Shown: in pieces, positions 7,560-17,542 of the stretch
Numbering within the stretch: the first letter of the stretch is position 1
Layout: the number at the start of each line of letters is the position of its first letter
DNA from: JAAYBG01 sp964411675
GTDB taxonomy: Bacteria; Bacillota_I; Bacilli_A; ML615J-28; CAG-698
Assembly (NCBI GenBank): GCA_964411675.1
Contig: CAYPLR010000015.1
Coordinates: 1-39,545, forward strand
DNA: 39,545 nt
Reading direction: 5' to 3'
Notes under the pieces: generated by a model
Seen by the model: the letters and a program-made list of their open reading frames with translations, nothing else
Database searches by the model: none
What the model was told of the DNA's origin: nothing
Translations under genes and position numbers: made by a program

Positions 7560-8193
7560 AATTCTCCCTCACTATCTTCAATAAATCTTTCATATCTGAA
7601 GCTACATATTTAGCTCCTTCGAGTAGCAAATCTTCTCGAGATGTTAGAGCCCATCCTGCTCCTATACCATCAATTCCCGCATTAATAGCGGTTATCATAT
7701 CTGTTTTCGCATCTCCAATATAGATACATTTCTCAATATTCATTATCTTTTTAATCAAATCGACTCCTTCACGATGAGGTTTGGGATTTTTAACTTGATC
7801 AATTCCAATGATTAAATCAAAGAATGATAATAGATTCATTTGTTTTAAATTGGAAGTGATTGCCTCATTGATTTTATTAGAAAGAATTGCCATTTTATAA
7901 CCATCGTCTTTTAACATTTGTAATACTTCCCTTGTATTAGGAAACATCCGTAAATACTTTGATTGTAATGCAACGTTCAATTTACGATATTCACGAAATA
8001 AGTGCTTTGCTTGGTCCTCATTACAACCAATTCTTGCAAATGTATCTAGTAGCCCTGGGCCAAAAAAACTCTGTAAATCCGTTTCTTCATATTGATATTC
8101 AGGTAAAAATTGCCTGAATAATCGAATAAATGTCTCCCTTATTAAAGGGTAGGTATCTAGTATTGTTCCATCTAAATCAAAAATTAATAACAT
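7552..8193 (-). CDS. HAD-superfamily phosphatase (PpaX/phosphoglycolate phosphatase-like)
   Basis: A 213-residue cytoplasmic HAD hydrolase. DxD nucleophile motif FDLDGT with D6 and D8, SNK at 105-107 (motif II), K138 in NPKPHREG (motif III) and GDAKTD at 160-165 (motif IV). A helical cap lies between residues 15 and 85. In Bacilli, a similar enzyme, PpaX (pyrophosphatase), is found near lgt, trxB and whiA; neighbouring trxB-whiA supports this reading, but phosphoglycolate phosphatase cannot be excluded by sequence alone. It lies 3 bp after a small membrane protein gene. Confidence 0.85.
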   Translation of the reverse strand: MLLIFDLDGTILDTYPLIRETFIRLFRQFLPEYQYEETDLQSFFGPGLLDTFARIGCNEDQAKHLFREYRKLNVALQSKYLRMFPNTREVLQMLKDDGYKMAILSNKINEAITSNLKQMNLLSFFDLIIGIDQVKNPKPHREGVDLIKKIMNIEKCIYIGDAKTDMITAINAGIDGIGAGWALTSREDLLLEGAKYVASDMKDLLKIVRENYV

Positions 8194-8196
8194 AAG

Positions 8197-8733
8197 CTAA
8201 GCCTTTTTCCTAGTAAATATTCGATTGATCATCAACCACTTGATTAAGCTCCTTAATGCAAGGAAAATAATATAGAATACAATCACTCCGAACGTACTAA
8301 TAATTGAAATTTTAGGTGCAAAAAGGATTGTTAAAACGAAAGAAATGATTCCTCCAATAATCCCAAATGCTCCCAAAGAATAAACCGCAAATTTTGGTAA
8401 TAATAAATCTATTAATTTTGTTAATATTGTTTCACCAAACACATATATTCCACCAGCAAGAAGAAAATATGATAATTCTGGATAATCAACCCATTTTATA
8501 TAACCACTTAACCCAAAAAACAATAAAAATGAAATAACTATTTCAATGAAAAATAGTAACGTTCGTTTTTTGGGATCAATATTTGGTAATCGTACTTTAA
8601 TAACTTTTATTTTGTCAGGATCCACTAAGCCAGATTCTTTTAATTCTTCGATTTGTTTTCCCAATTCACGCATCGACTTTTCAAAATCTTCTTCTATTTT
8701 TTCCCGCTTTTCTTTTCTTTTTTTCTTGTCCAT
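8197..8733 (-). CDS. Small membrane protein of unknown function
   Basis: A 178-residue protein I do not recognise. The first 55 residues are highly charged (MDKKKRKEKREKIEEDF) and probably a short cytoplasmic coiled coil; then four hydrophobic segments at about 60-78, 88-108, 115-137 and 142-162, and a basic tail. It sits between uvrA and the HAD phosphatase in the same direction, with AGAGG 6 nt before the start. A GAAGC hairpin lies in the 48-bp gap before it and may weaken readthrough from uvrA. No motif suggests a substrate or enzyme. Confidence 0.75.
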   Translation of the reverse strand: MDKKKRKEKREKIEEDFEKSMRELGKQIEELKESGLVDPDKIKVIKVRLPNIDPKKRTLLFFIEIVISFLLFFGLSGYIKWVDYPELSYFLLAGGIYVFGETILTKLIDLLLPKFAVYSLGAFGIIGGIISFVLTILFAPKISIISTFGVIVFYIIFLALRSLIKWLMINRIFTRKKA

Positions 8734-8781
8734 AATTAACCTCTAAAGAAGCTACTTGCTTCTTTTTATTCTAAAAGTAAT

Positions 8782-11604
8782 TTAATTTTTTACCATTACT
8801 TTTTGCAAATATTCTCCTGTATAGGATTTATCGCATTTTATAATTTCTTCAGGAGAACCTGTAAAAACAATTTCTCCCCCTCGATATCCCCCTTCAGGAC
8901 CTAAATCTATGATGTAATCAGCATTTTTAATCACATCTAAATTATGTTCAATAATAATAACTGTTGCACCTTGATCAACAATGTAATTGATTACTTCTAA
9001 TAATCGTTTTACATCATCTGAATGAAGTCCTGTTGTTGGTTCATCCAGCAAATAGATTGTTCTATCTGTAATCTTTTTGTATAACTCACTTGCCAATTTC
9101 ACTCTTTGTGCTTCTCCTCCTGATAGAGTAGTAGCACTTTGGCCTAATTTTACATAACCCAAGCCAACATTTTTTAAAGTGACTAATTTATTATTGATAC
9201 TAGGAATCTTAGAAAAGAAGTTGACCGCTTCATCAATCGTCATTTCTAAAACATCAGCAATTGATTTTCCTTTATACTTTACTTCTAGTGTTTCTCGATT
9301 ATATCTTGTCCCATGGCATTCCTCACAAGGAATATAAACATCTGGTAAGAAATGCATTTCTATTTTTACAACTCCATCACCCCAGCATTTCTCACATCTT
9401 CCACCCTTTACATTAAAAGAAAATCTTCCTTTATTGTAACCACGAACTTTTGCTTCCATTGTTTCTGAAAATAAATCCCTAATTTGATCAAATACTCCTG
9501 TATAAGTGGCAGGATTACTGCGTGGTGTTCTTCCGATTGGAGATTGATTAATATCTACAACTTTTTCAAAATCGCGCCAACCAAGAATGTCATCGCATTT
9601 TCCTGGTGTTTGTTTCGAACGATATAACTTTTGACTTAAAAACTTTTGTAAAATTTCATTTACTAATGTTGATTTACCACTACCGCTAACACCTGTGACT
9701 ACTGTTAACATTCCTTCCGGAATTGCTACATCGATATTTTTTAGATTGTTTTCATGAGCATTAATGATGTTTATAAAGCGACCATTTCCTGTTCTTCTCT
9801 TTTCAGGAATTGGAATAAATTTCTTCTTTGATAGATATTGTCCTGTTATACTATTTTCATTATTCATAACTTCTTGGGGAGTTCCTGCAGCGACAATTTC
9901 TCCACCAAATTCTCCAGCTAGAGGACCCACATCGATTAAATAATCAGATTGCATCATAATTTCTTCATCATGCTCAACAACGATTAACGTGTTTCCCAAA
10001 TCGCGCATTTCCTTTAAAGCTCCTACTAATTTTGCATTATCTCTTTGGTGTAATCCAATGGATGGTTCATCTAACACATATAAAATACCTGTTAAATGAG
10101 AGCCTATTTGGGTTGCCAAACGAATTCTTTGATTTTCACCACCAGATAAAGTGGCACTAGCACGAGATAGTGTTAGATAATCTAAACCTACATTAACCAA
10201 GAACTGTAATCTCTGTTTAATTTCTTTTAACACCAAATTAGAAATTTGGATATCTGTTTCACTGAGTTGTAATTGATTTAAATATTCTAGTGCTTCAATA
10301 ACTGTTAATTCGGTTAATTGGTAAATATTTTTATCCCCAACCAAAACACTTAATGCTTCTTTTGATAAACGCATCCCATGACATTCAGGGCATTCATAGT
10401 CAGCTAAGTAAGAATTATAATATTCTCGAGCCATACTTGATGTCGTTTGCAAATATCTTCTTTCAATTAGATTAGCAATTCCTTCAATACGTTGTGATTT
10501 TCTAATTGTATTTTGACCACTTGTTGTTATTTCATAGGGAATTGGTTCTTTAGAACCAAATAAAATAATTTCCTTTTCCTCGTCTGCTAGATCTTGATAA
10601 GGTTTGTCTAGATCAATGTGGTAATAGTTCATCATTTTCTCAAAAACTTGCCATTCTATGTTATCTGTATCAACAATATTACGTAAATAACGAATTGCTC
10701 CTTCCCGAATGGAAACATCCGGGTTTGTTACCAATAGATTCTCATCTAGCTTCTGTAACACTCCTAAACCCTTACATTCATGACAAGCCCCAAAAGGAGA
10801 ATTAAATGAAAATAGTCTTGGTTCTAATTTAGGAATAGAAAAATCGCAGTAAGGGCAAGCCAAATACTCGCTAAAAATGTGTTCAGTATCATTAATGGAA
10901 ACAATAACTTTACCTTCTCCAAATTTTAATGCGGTTTCTAATGATGAATATAGCCTAGAACGAATATCGTTTCTAAGTTTTAGACGATCAATGACAATTT
11001 CTATATTATGTCTTTTTGTTTTTTCTAAATCGATATTTTCTGATATATCAATGATTTCACCATTTACTCTGATACGAGAAAAACCTTCTTTTTGAATTAC
11101 ATCAATCGTTTTTTCATGTGTCCCTTTTTTTCCATAAACAATGGGTGAAAAAATAATAATTCTCGAATCTTCTTCTGCTTCAAAAATTTTATTAATCATT
11201 TCTTCAATGGTTTGTGCTGCTATCAAGACATGATGTTCAGGACAATAGGCTTTTCCAATTCTTGCATATAACAATCGCAAATAATCATAAATCTCAGTAA
11301 CTGTTCCTACAGTCGAGCGAGGATTTTTACTCGTTGTTTTTTGGTCAATCGCTATCGCTGGTGATAATCCTTCTATAGAATCAACATCTGGTTTATTAAC
11401 ATTGCCTAAAAATTGTCGGGCGTACGCTGACAAACTTTCAACATATCGCCTTTGACCTTCCGCATAGATGGTATCAAAAGCCAATGAAGTTTTGCCACTT
11501 CCTGATAAACCCGTCATAACAACCAGTTTGTCTTTGGGAATCTTAACATCGATATTTTTTAAGTTGTTTTCTCTTGCACCTTTTACAACGATATATTTTT
11601 GCAT
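8782..11604 (-). CDS. uvrA: Excinuclease ABC subunit A
   Basis: UvrA is the damage-recognition ATPase of nucleotide excision repair, loading UvrB on DNA. The 940-residue length is full. Two ABC-type ATPase domains are present: first Walker A GLSGSGKTS at 32-40 with signature LSGGENQRI, second Walker A GVSGSGKST with signature LSGGEAQRV. Zinc-finger cysteines appear in CPYCDF..ACHECKG and CEKCWGDG..CEECHG. The start has AAGGTGA 4 nt upstream. It begins 4 bp after ligA. uvrB is not in this window, unlike the uvrBA order of many Bacilli. Confidence 0.97.
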   Translation of the reverse strand: MQKYIVVKGARENNLKNIDVKIPKDKLVVMTGLSGSGKTSLAFDTIYAEGQRRYVESLSAYARQFLGNVNKPDVDSIEGLSPAIAIDQKTTSKNPRSTVGTVTEIYDYLRLLYARIGKAYCPEHHVLIAAQTIEEMINKIFEAEEDSRIIIFSPIVYGKKGTHEKTIDVIQKEGFSRIRVNGEIIDISENIDLEKTKRHNIEIVIDRLKLRNDIRSRLYSSLETALKFGEGKVIVSINDTEHIFSEYLACPYCDFSIPKLEPRLFSFNSPFGACHECKGLGVLQKLDENLLVTNPDVSIREGAIRYLRNIVDTDNIEWQVFEKMMNYYHIDLDKPYQDLADEEKEIILFGSKEPIPYEITTSGQNTIRKSQRIEGIANLIERRYLQTTSSMAREYYNSYLADYECPECHGMRLSKEALSVLVGDKNIYQLTELTVIEALEYLNQLQLSETDIQISNLVLKEIKQRLQFLVNVGLDYLTLSRASATLSGGENQRIRLATQIGSHLTGILYVLDEPSIGLHQRDNAKLVGALKEMRDLGNTLIVVEHDEEIMMQSDYLIDVGPLAGEFGGEIVAAGTPQEVMNNENSITGQYLSKKKFIPIPEKRRTGNGRFINIINAHENNLKNIDVAIPEGMLTVVTGVSGSGKSTLVNEILQKFLSQKLYRSKQTPGKCDDILGWRDFEKVVDINQSPIGRTPRSNPATYTGVFDQIRDLFSETMEAKVRGYNKGRFSFNVKGGRCEKCWGDGVVKIEMHFLPDVYIPCEECHGTRYNRETLEVKYKGKSIADVLEMTIDEAVNFFSKIPSINNKLVTLKNVGLGYVKLGQSATTLSGGEAQRVKLASELYKKITDRTIYLLDEPTTGLHSDDVKRLLEVINYIVDQGATVIIIEHNLDVIKNADYIIDLGPEGGYRGGEIVFTGSPEEIIKCDKSYTGEYLQKVMVKN

Positions 11605-11608
11605 ATAA

Positions 11609-13591
11609 TCACCTTTTTATTATTTTCAAAAATTCCTCTTCACTGATTGTTTTAATTCCTAAACTCATTGCTTTTTCTTTTTTACTACCAGCATCACTAC
11701 CAACAATTACAAAAGTAGTTTTTTTACTAACACTGGAAGTGGGAATTCCTCCCAAATCTTCAATGATTTTGCTTGCTTCATCACGAGACAAACTCTCTAG
11801 TTTTCCAGTTAAAACAATAGACATCCCCGCAAAAAGTAAATTCTCTGTTTTCTTTTTTTCCATTGTTGGATTAATTCCTAATTGTTGCAATTCCTGAACT
11901 AATTCTTTGTTTAATGAAAAATACTTTGTAATACTAGCAGCAATCGCTGGACCGATATCATTAATCGCCATTAATTGATCATAAGTACTATTTATTAATT
12001 CTGTTAATGAACCAAAGTTTGCGGCTAATATCTTGGCAACCTTTGCTCCAACAAAACGAATTCCTAATGCTGTAATGACTTTATCCAAAGAATTGTTCTT
12101 AGAAGCTGTAATTGTTGCCAGCAATGCTGTAACACTTTTTTCTCCTAATCCTTCTATCTTTATCAAATCATCATAATAATTTTCAAGACGATATATATCT
12201 GTTATTTTCTTGATATAACCACGATTGTATAAATCTTCAACAAGTTTTTCTCCCAATCCTTCAATATTCATTGCTGTTTTTGAAGCAAAATAAATCAAAG
12301 AAGCTATCGTTCTACCTTCACATTGTTCATTACGGCAATAATGAATTGCTTCATTTTCTTCACGAATTAGTTTTTGATGGCAAATTGGACACTTCTCAAT
12401 CATTTTAAATGGTGTTAAATCTGCTGTTCGTCTATTTAGATTTACTTTCACAACTTCTGGTATAATTTCTCCCGCTTTACGAACAACTACAATATCACCA
12501 ATACGAATATCTCTTTCTATTACAAAATCTTCATTATTTAATGTTGCTCTTTGCACTAAACTACCGGCAATCATGATTGGTTCTAAAACAGCATTAGGAG
12601 TAATATTCCCTGTTCTTCCTATCGTAAAGATAATATCTAGTAATTTAGTTTCGACTTCTTCCGCAGGGAACTTATAAGCAACCGCCCACTTTGGACTTTT
12701 GATGGTATAGCCAATTTCCTCTTGCATGGCAAAATCATTGACTTTAATGACAACCCCATCTGTCTCATAAGCCAATTTTTTCCTTTCTGTCTTCCAATGA
12801 TTCAAATAAGCAATTACCTCATCAATATTATGACAATATTGATAGTTGGGATTGATTACAAATCCTAATTTTTGAAGATATGACAACGCTTCGCTTTGGC
12901 TTCTGATTCCATATTTATAAGCATCAACAATGGTATAATTAAATATATCCAAGCGTCGCTGTGCCGTAATTTTACTGTCAAGTTGACGTAACGATCCACC
13001 AGCAGCATTTCGAGGATTTTTAAATGGTTCTTCTCCCGTTGTTTGTCGCTCGTCGTTTAGTTGATTGAAAACCTCTTTCCCCATATAAACTTCGCCACGC
13101 ACTTCAATATCGAGATTCTGCTTTAGTTTTCTTGGTAAGTTTTTAATGGTTTTCATATTGGCAGTAATATCCTCCCCAATATAACCATTTCCTCTCGTTG
13201 CACCCTTCACAAATAAACCATTTTTATATTGAGCACTACTTGCTATTCCATCAATCTTTAATTCACAAATATAACTTGGAGTAAACCCTTCCTTTACAAT
13301 GCGATTATCAAATTCACGAATTTCCTGCTCATTAAAAGCATTGGCAAGAGATAACATTGGTTTTTCATAAATTATTTTTGTAAATTGGGTTTCCTTAACA
13401 TTATCACCAACTCTTTTCGTTGGTGAATTTGGAAGAATATATTCTGGATATTGTTTTTCTAGATTCTCTAGTTCACGCAATAGACTATCATATTCAACAT
13501 CTGAAATAGATGGATTGTCATTAATATAATATTCTTCGCTATATTGATTGAGGTCATTCACTAGTTTTACGATTCTTGCTTTTACATCCAT
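11609..13591 (-). CDS. ligA: NAD-dependent DNA ligase
   Basis: LigA seals nicks in DNA during replication and repair, using NAD. The 660-residue length is usual. The adenylation lysine is K112 in CELKIDG; an N-terminal Ia domain precedes it. An OB fold follows, then a four-cysteine zinc finger (CPIC..HYCRNEQC), helix-hairpin-helix repeats (IEGLGEKLVEDL, IEGLGEKSVTAL, NDIGPAIAASI) and a C-terminal BRCT domain (MSIVLTGKLESLSRDEASK). AAAGGTAGG precedes the ATG. It begins a run ligA-uvrA-membrane protein-HAD-trxB-whiA. Two TATAAT boxes at 13614-13629 supply a probable promoter. Confidence 0.97.
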   Translation of the reverse strand: MDVKARIVKLVNDLNQYSEEYYINDNPSISDVEYDSLLRELENLEKQYPEYILPNSPTKRVGDNVKETQFTKIIYEKPMLSLANAFNEQEIREFDNRIVKEGFTPSYICELKIDGIASSAQYKNGLFVKGATRGNGYIGEDITANMKTIKNLPRKLKQNLDIEVRGEVYMGKEVFNQLNDERQTTGEEPFKNPRNAAGGSLRQLDSKITAQRRLDIFNYTIVDAYKYGIRSQSEALSYLQKLGFVINPNYQYCHNIDEVIAYLNHWKTERKKLAYETDGVVIKVNDFAMQEEIGYTIKSPKWAVAYKFPAEEVETKLLDIIFTIGRTGNITPNAVLEPIMIAGSLVQRATLNNEDFVIERDIRIGDIVVVRKAGEIIPEVVKVNLNRRTADLTPFKMIEKCPICHQKLIREENEAIHYCRNEQCEGRTIASLIYFASKTAMNIEGLGEKLVEDLYNRGYIKKITDIYRLENYYDDLIKIEGLGEKSVTALLATITASKNNSLDKVITALGIRFVGAKVAKILAANFGSLTELINSTYDQLMAINDIGPAIAASITKYFSLNKELVQELQQLGINPTMEKKKTENLLFAGMSIVLTGKLESLSRDEASKIIEDLGGIPTSSVSKKTTFVIVGSDAGSKKEKAMSLGIKTISEEEFLKIIKR

Positions 13592-13613
13592 AAAGTAAAC
13601 CTACCTTTGTTAT

Positions 13614-13629
13614 ATTATACCATATTATA
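13614..13629 (-). promoter_or_regulatory. Tandem -10 boxes upstream of ligA
   Basis: Two TATAAT hexamers on the minus strand (13614-13619 and 13624-13629), 23-38 bp before the ligA start. -35 elements are not clear. Their position after the pcrA terminator supports a ligA-operon promoter. Confidence 0.5.
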
Positions 13630-13710
13630 GAGATTTTTTAAATGAAAAAAGCATATATTTTCGTTCTATTTCTTAGAAAAATGTCATTCCTTTTTTCTTT
13701 TTATTAAATA

Positions 13711-13740
13711 AAAAAAGGTAGATAAAACTACTTATCTACC
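13711..13740 (-). terminator. Terminator after pcrA
   Basis: A 9-bp perfect stem GGTAGATAA/TTATCTACC (13717-13725, 13732-13740, six-base loop) followed on the minus strand by T7. Ends the long operon starting at 24.4 kb and separates pcrA from ligA. Confidence 0.9.
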
Positions 13741-13753
13741 TCTTTATTATTCA

Positions 13754-15880
13754 TTATTTTTTTCGTAAAGCTTTATGCGCTAGCATAATATTTGTCATTC
13801 TCTTTTGACTTGCAAAGAAAATCATACCGATTTCACCTCTGATACCAATAATTACACCCTCACCAAACTTATCATGAATTACAAGATCTCCTATCTTATA
13901 AGGACCGGAATTTTTTTGCTCTTCCTCTGATGGTTTTCTAAGCATATACTCTTGTTCTAAATCATGAAATGGATTTTCTTCTTCGATGATTTGTTTTCTT
14001 ATTTTATTTGTCCCTGCAAATTCAAGTAAAAATCTCGATGGTTGATTATGAAACCAAGTTCCATAAAGCATTCTGTTTTTTGTTGCCAGTAAATATAACT
14101 TGCTTTTTGCTCTAGTGAAAGCAACATAGGCAATTCGACGTTCTTCTTCCATTTCAAAACTACTAATAATCCGTCCTTCATTAGGAAAAATATTTTCCTC
14201 AAGGGCTACAACGAAAACATATTTGAATTCTAACCCCTTAACAGAATGAACTGTTGATAGTGTAATTCCATTTTTATTTTCTTTTTGATTTTGGAGATAT
14301 TCATCCGATAAAATCGTATGATCAAATGCCTCTCGCAAGCGTTCGCTTCTAGAGATTTCATTGGAAGTTGATTCAATTTGATAAAGAACACTTTTGAATT
14401 CTTGTAAGTTATCGTTTCGTTCTTCAAAATTTTCTGTTTCTTCTTTTAAATACTCTTTATATCCAATTTTTTCAATTAATTCATCGAATAATTCATTTAG
14501 ATTAACCTTATCTATCTTATCTTGAAAATATTGAATCATCTCCATAAAATCCAACAAGGTTTGGTGTTTACTCTTGTTTAGAATGACATTGGATGCCTTT
14601 AGTGCTTCAAATAACTGAATTTTATATTCTTTACACATGGCTTCAATTTTCCCAATAGTTGCTTCACCAATTCCTCGTGCTGGAACATTGATAATTCTTT
14701 TAAAACTATGAATATCATTATTATTAATCATTAATTTTAAATAAGCTATGATATCTTTTACTTCCCGTCTTTTTAAATAAGAAACTCCACCAAAAACACG
14801 ATAGGGTATTCCCGCTTTAATAAAGCCAAGTTCAAAATTTCTTAAGATAACAGAGCTACGATATAATACTGCAAAATCAGTCCATGGAGTAGTTGTTGTT
14901 TTTAAATCACGAATCGTATCTAAAACATAATTTACTTCTTCTTTTTCTGATTCTGTTTGCATGATGACAACATCATCTTCTTTTCCTTTATTACGAGAAA
15001 ATAGTTCTTTAGGCTCACGATCTTCATTATGAGCAATCAATTTATTACAGCCATCAAGAATTGCTTGCGTAGAGCGGTAATTTTCTGTTAAGTGAAATAT
15101 TTGATATTCAGGAAAATCACGTTTAAATAGCAACATGTTTTCATAATTAGTTCCTCGGAAACTATAGATACTTTGATCATCATCACCAACAATGAATAAA
15201 TTCCTACTCTTTTCTGTTAGCATCTTTACAATCTTATATTGAATAAGGTTCGTATCTTGAAATTCATCGACTAATACATAGTGGAATTTATCTTGGTATT
15301 TTTGTAGTGTTTGAGGAAAATTGACAAATATTTCTCTTATTTTCAACAATAAATCTTCAAAATCTAATAAATCTAAACTTTTCATTTTTTCTTCGTAAAG
15401 CTTAAAAATTTTATTTTCCAAAGGATTATCAATCTTCACAATATCAAAACACTTGTTATAGTTTATCACTTTTTGCATGTGTTTTGCTTTTTTCTTTTCT
15501 TCATTGTTTTCTTTTAAGACATCTGTGATAATTTTCAACTGCTCTTCTTCATCAATAATAGAAAAAGCACGGCTATAGCCTAAAACTGGTATTTCTTTTC
15601 TAAGAATTCTAGCACATAGTGCATGAAAAGTACTAATTGTTGCCTCATATATTTCCGGTCCAACAAGATTGATTAATCGTTCGCGCATTTCGTTGGTTGC
15701 CTTGTTTGTAAAGGTAATTGCTAGAATATTAGCAGGATTAATTCCCTTTTCCTTTACCATGTAAGCAATACGAAAGGTTAGAGCTCTTGTCTTCCCACTA
15801 CCAGCACCAGCAAAAACCACGACAGGGCCAGAGTATGCCATCACTGCCTTTTTTTGCTCTTCATTCAAATTGCTTAACAT
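13754..15880 (-). CDS. pcrA: ATP-dependent DNA helicase PcrA (UvrD family)
   Basis: A superfamily 1A 3'-5' helicase acting in excision repair, replication restart and removal of RecA or RNA polymerase. The 708-residue length fits PcrA. Visible motifs: Walker A AGAGSGKT at 24-31, Ia FTNKATNEM, motif II VDEFQDTN, motif III GDDDQSIYSFRG, motif IV YRSSVILR, motif V TVHSVKGLEF and motif VI VAFTRAKSKLYL. The C-terminal YKIGDLVIHDKFGEGVII Tudor-like tail, known to bind RNA polymerase in this family, is present. It is the last gene of its operon, 18 bp after glnS; the expected ligA partner follows but across a terminator. Confidence 0.95.
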   Translation of the reverse strand: MLSNLNEEQKKAVMAYSGPVVVFAGAGSGKTRALTFRIAYMVKEKGINPANILAITFTNKATNEMRERLINLVGPEIYEATISTFHALCARILRKEIPVLGYSRAFSIIDEEEQLKIITDVLKENNEEKKKAKHMQKVINYNKCFDIVKIDNPLENKIFKLYEEKMKSLDLLDFEDLLLKIREIFVNFPQTLQKYQDKFHYVLVDEFQDTNLIQYKIVKMLTEKSRNLFIVGDDDQSIYSFRGTNYENMLLFKRDFPEYQIFHLTENYRSTQAILDGCNKLIAHNEDREPKELFSRNKGKEDDVVIMQTESEKEEVNYVLDTIRDLKTTTTPWTDFAVLYRSSVILRNFELGFIKAGIPYRVFGGVSYLKRREVKDIIAYLKLMINNNDIHSFKRIINVPARGIGEATIGKIEAMCKEYKIQLFEALKASNVILNKSKHQTLLDFMEMIQYFQDKIDKVNLNELFDELIEKIGYKEYLKEETENFEERNDNLQEFKSVLYQIESTSNEISRSERLREAFDHTILSDEYLQNQKENKNGITLSTVHSVKGLEFKYVFVVALEENIFPNEGRIISSFEMEEERRIAYVAFTRAKSKLYLLATKNRMLYGTWFHNQPSRFLLEFAGTNKIRKQIIEEENPFHDLEQEYMLRKPSEEEQKNSGPYKIGDLVIHDKFGEGVIIGIRGEIGMIFFASQKRMTNIMLAHKALRKK

Positions 15881-15898
15881 TTATTTCACACTCCATAA

Positions 15899-17536
15899 CT
15901 ATTTAATTGCTGATTTTAATGATACAATGCGGTTGAAAACCAGTTTATTCTCACTTGATTCTTTGTCAACAACATAATATCCATCTCTCACAAATTGGAA
16001 TCGTTCCATAGTAAAAAATTGATTTTTGCTTCCTTCAATAAAGCCCTCTTTGATTGTCCAAGAATTTGGATTTAATCGTTCTAGAAAATTACGATTATCT
16101 TCGGGATTATCAATTACTAACGTTTCAAATAAATTGAAAGTAGCTGGTATTGCGGTTGTTGCTTCAACAAATTGAATCGTTCCATTTGGTTTTCTTTCAT
16201 TAAAGCCGCTTCCACTCTTTGTTTGTGGATCGTAAGTACAATGTACCTCAACGATATTTCCTTCTTTATCGTAAACTACTTCATTTGCTTTGATAAAGTA
16301 AGCATGGAACAACCTCACTTCCAAACCTAAAGCCAAGCGTTTGTAATGCTTATCTGGTTTTTCTAACATAAAATCGTTTCTATCAATGTATAGATTACGA
16401 GAAAAGGCAATCTTACGTGTTCCTAGTTCTTCATTTTCATTATTATTCATGGCTTCTAAATACTCTGTTTTTCCTTCTTCGTAATTAGTAATTACTATTT
16501 TTAAAGGATCTACAACTGCCATTAAACGATTTGTTTTTAATTTTAAATCTTCACGAAGAAAATGCTCAAGCATATCCCCTTCGATTGTTGAATTGATACG
16601 AGATAATCCCGACGCCTTTACGAAATTCTTGATGGATTCTGGAGTATATCCCCTTCTAGCTAAACCAACTAAGGTTGGCATACGAGGGTCATCATACCCT
16701 GTTACCTTTTTACTATTTACTAATTCACGTAAATATCTCTTACTCATTATGGTGTTTGTTATATTCAAACGACCAAATTCGATTTGTTGTGGGACATGAG
16801 GCATTTCGCACTTTTCCACAACCCAATCATATAATGGGCGATGATTATCATATTCTAAACTACACAAAGAATGAGTGATTCCTTCAATTGCATCTTGAAT
16901 AGGATGAGCAAAATCATACATTGGGTAAATGCACCATTTATTTTTAGTACGATGGTGGCTAATATATAAAATACGATATAAAACAGGATCACGCATATTG
17001 ATATTAGGGCTTGCCATATCAATTTTTGCGCGTAAAACTCGTTCTCCTTCTTGATACTTACCATCTCGCATGTTCTTAAATAATTCTAAGTTTTCTTCCA
17101 CGCTACGGTTACGATAAGGAGATTCGATTCCTGGAGTATTGAAATCCCCGCGGTATTTGCTAGTTTCTTCTGGTGTTAAATCACATACATAAGCAAGTCC
17201 CTTTTTGATTAGTTTGATTGCTAATTCATAGGTTTCATCAAAATAATCACTACCAAACAATACTTTATCAGGGTGATAACCCAACCATTCGATGTCTTTT
17301 ATAATTGCTTCTACAAATTCAACATCTTCTTTTGCAGGGTTGGTATCATCGAATCGTAGATTGGTCCTTCCACCCAAACTCTCTGCTAATTCAAAATTAG
17401 TAATGATTGCTCGCGCATGCCCAATATGTAAATAGGCATTGGGTTCAGGAGGAAATCTTGTTACAATTGACTTAGCTTTTCCACTTTCTAAATCACTAAT
17501 CATGATTGTTTTTATAAAATTTGATATTTCTTCCAT
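15899..17536 (-). CDS. glnS: Glutaminyl-tRNA synthetase
   Basis: A class I synthetase charging tRNA-Gln directly. HIGH is at residues 37-40 and MSKR at 264-267. GlnRS-specific segments distinguish it from GluRS: YDFAHPIQDAIEGITHSLC, and GYDDPRMPTLVGLARRGYTPESI. The 545-residue length is that of a bacterial GlnRS without a fused YqeY domain. Most low-GC Gram-positive bacteria instead make Gln-tRNA through GatCAB, so the gene is patchily distributed and probably of transferred origin in this lineage (inference). The start follows GGAAGTG. It lies between a free-standing B3/4 domain (6 bp) and pcrA (18 bp) in one operon. Confidence 0.95.
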   Translation of the reverse strand: MEEISNFIKTIMISDLESGKAKSIVTRFPPEPNAYLHIGHARAIITNFELAESLGGRTNLRFDDTNPAKEDVEFVEAIIKDIEWLGYHPDKVLFGSDYFDETYELAIKLIKKGLAYVCDLTPEETSKYRGDFNTPGIESPYRNRSVEENLELFKNMRDGKYQEGERVLRAKIDMASPNINMRDPVLYRILYISHHRTKNKWCIYPMYDFAHPIQDAIEGITHSLCSLEYDNHRPLYDWVVEKCEMPHVPQQIEFGRLNITNTIMSKRYLRELVNSKKVTGYDDPRMPTLVGLARRGYTPESIKNFVKASGLSRINSTIEGDMLEHFLREDLKLKTNRLMAVVDPLKIVITNYEEGKTEYLEAMNNNENEELGTRKIAFSRNLYIDRNDFMLEKPDKHYKRLALGLEVRLFHAYFIKANEVVYDKEGNIVEVHCTYDPQTKSGSGFNERKPNGTIQFVEATTAIPATFNLFETLVIDNPEDNRNFLERLNPNSWTIKEGFIEGSKNQFFTMERFQFVRDGYYVVDKESSENKLVFNRIVSLKSAIK

Positions 17537-17542
17537 TGTTTT

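Noticed and set aside
8734..8781. GAAGC hairpin between uvrA and the next gene as a terminator
   Set aside because: On the minus strand it is followed by only three T before the next ribosome site; at most a weak attenuator.
13592..13710. A small RNA in the ligA-pcrA gap
   Set aside because: Apart from the pcrA terminator and -10 boxes, no conserved structure or independent promoter-terminator pair is visible.
17537..17542. A T-box or other leader in front of glnS
   Set aside because: Only 6 bp separate it from the previous gene; there is no room for a leader.
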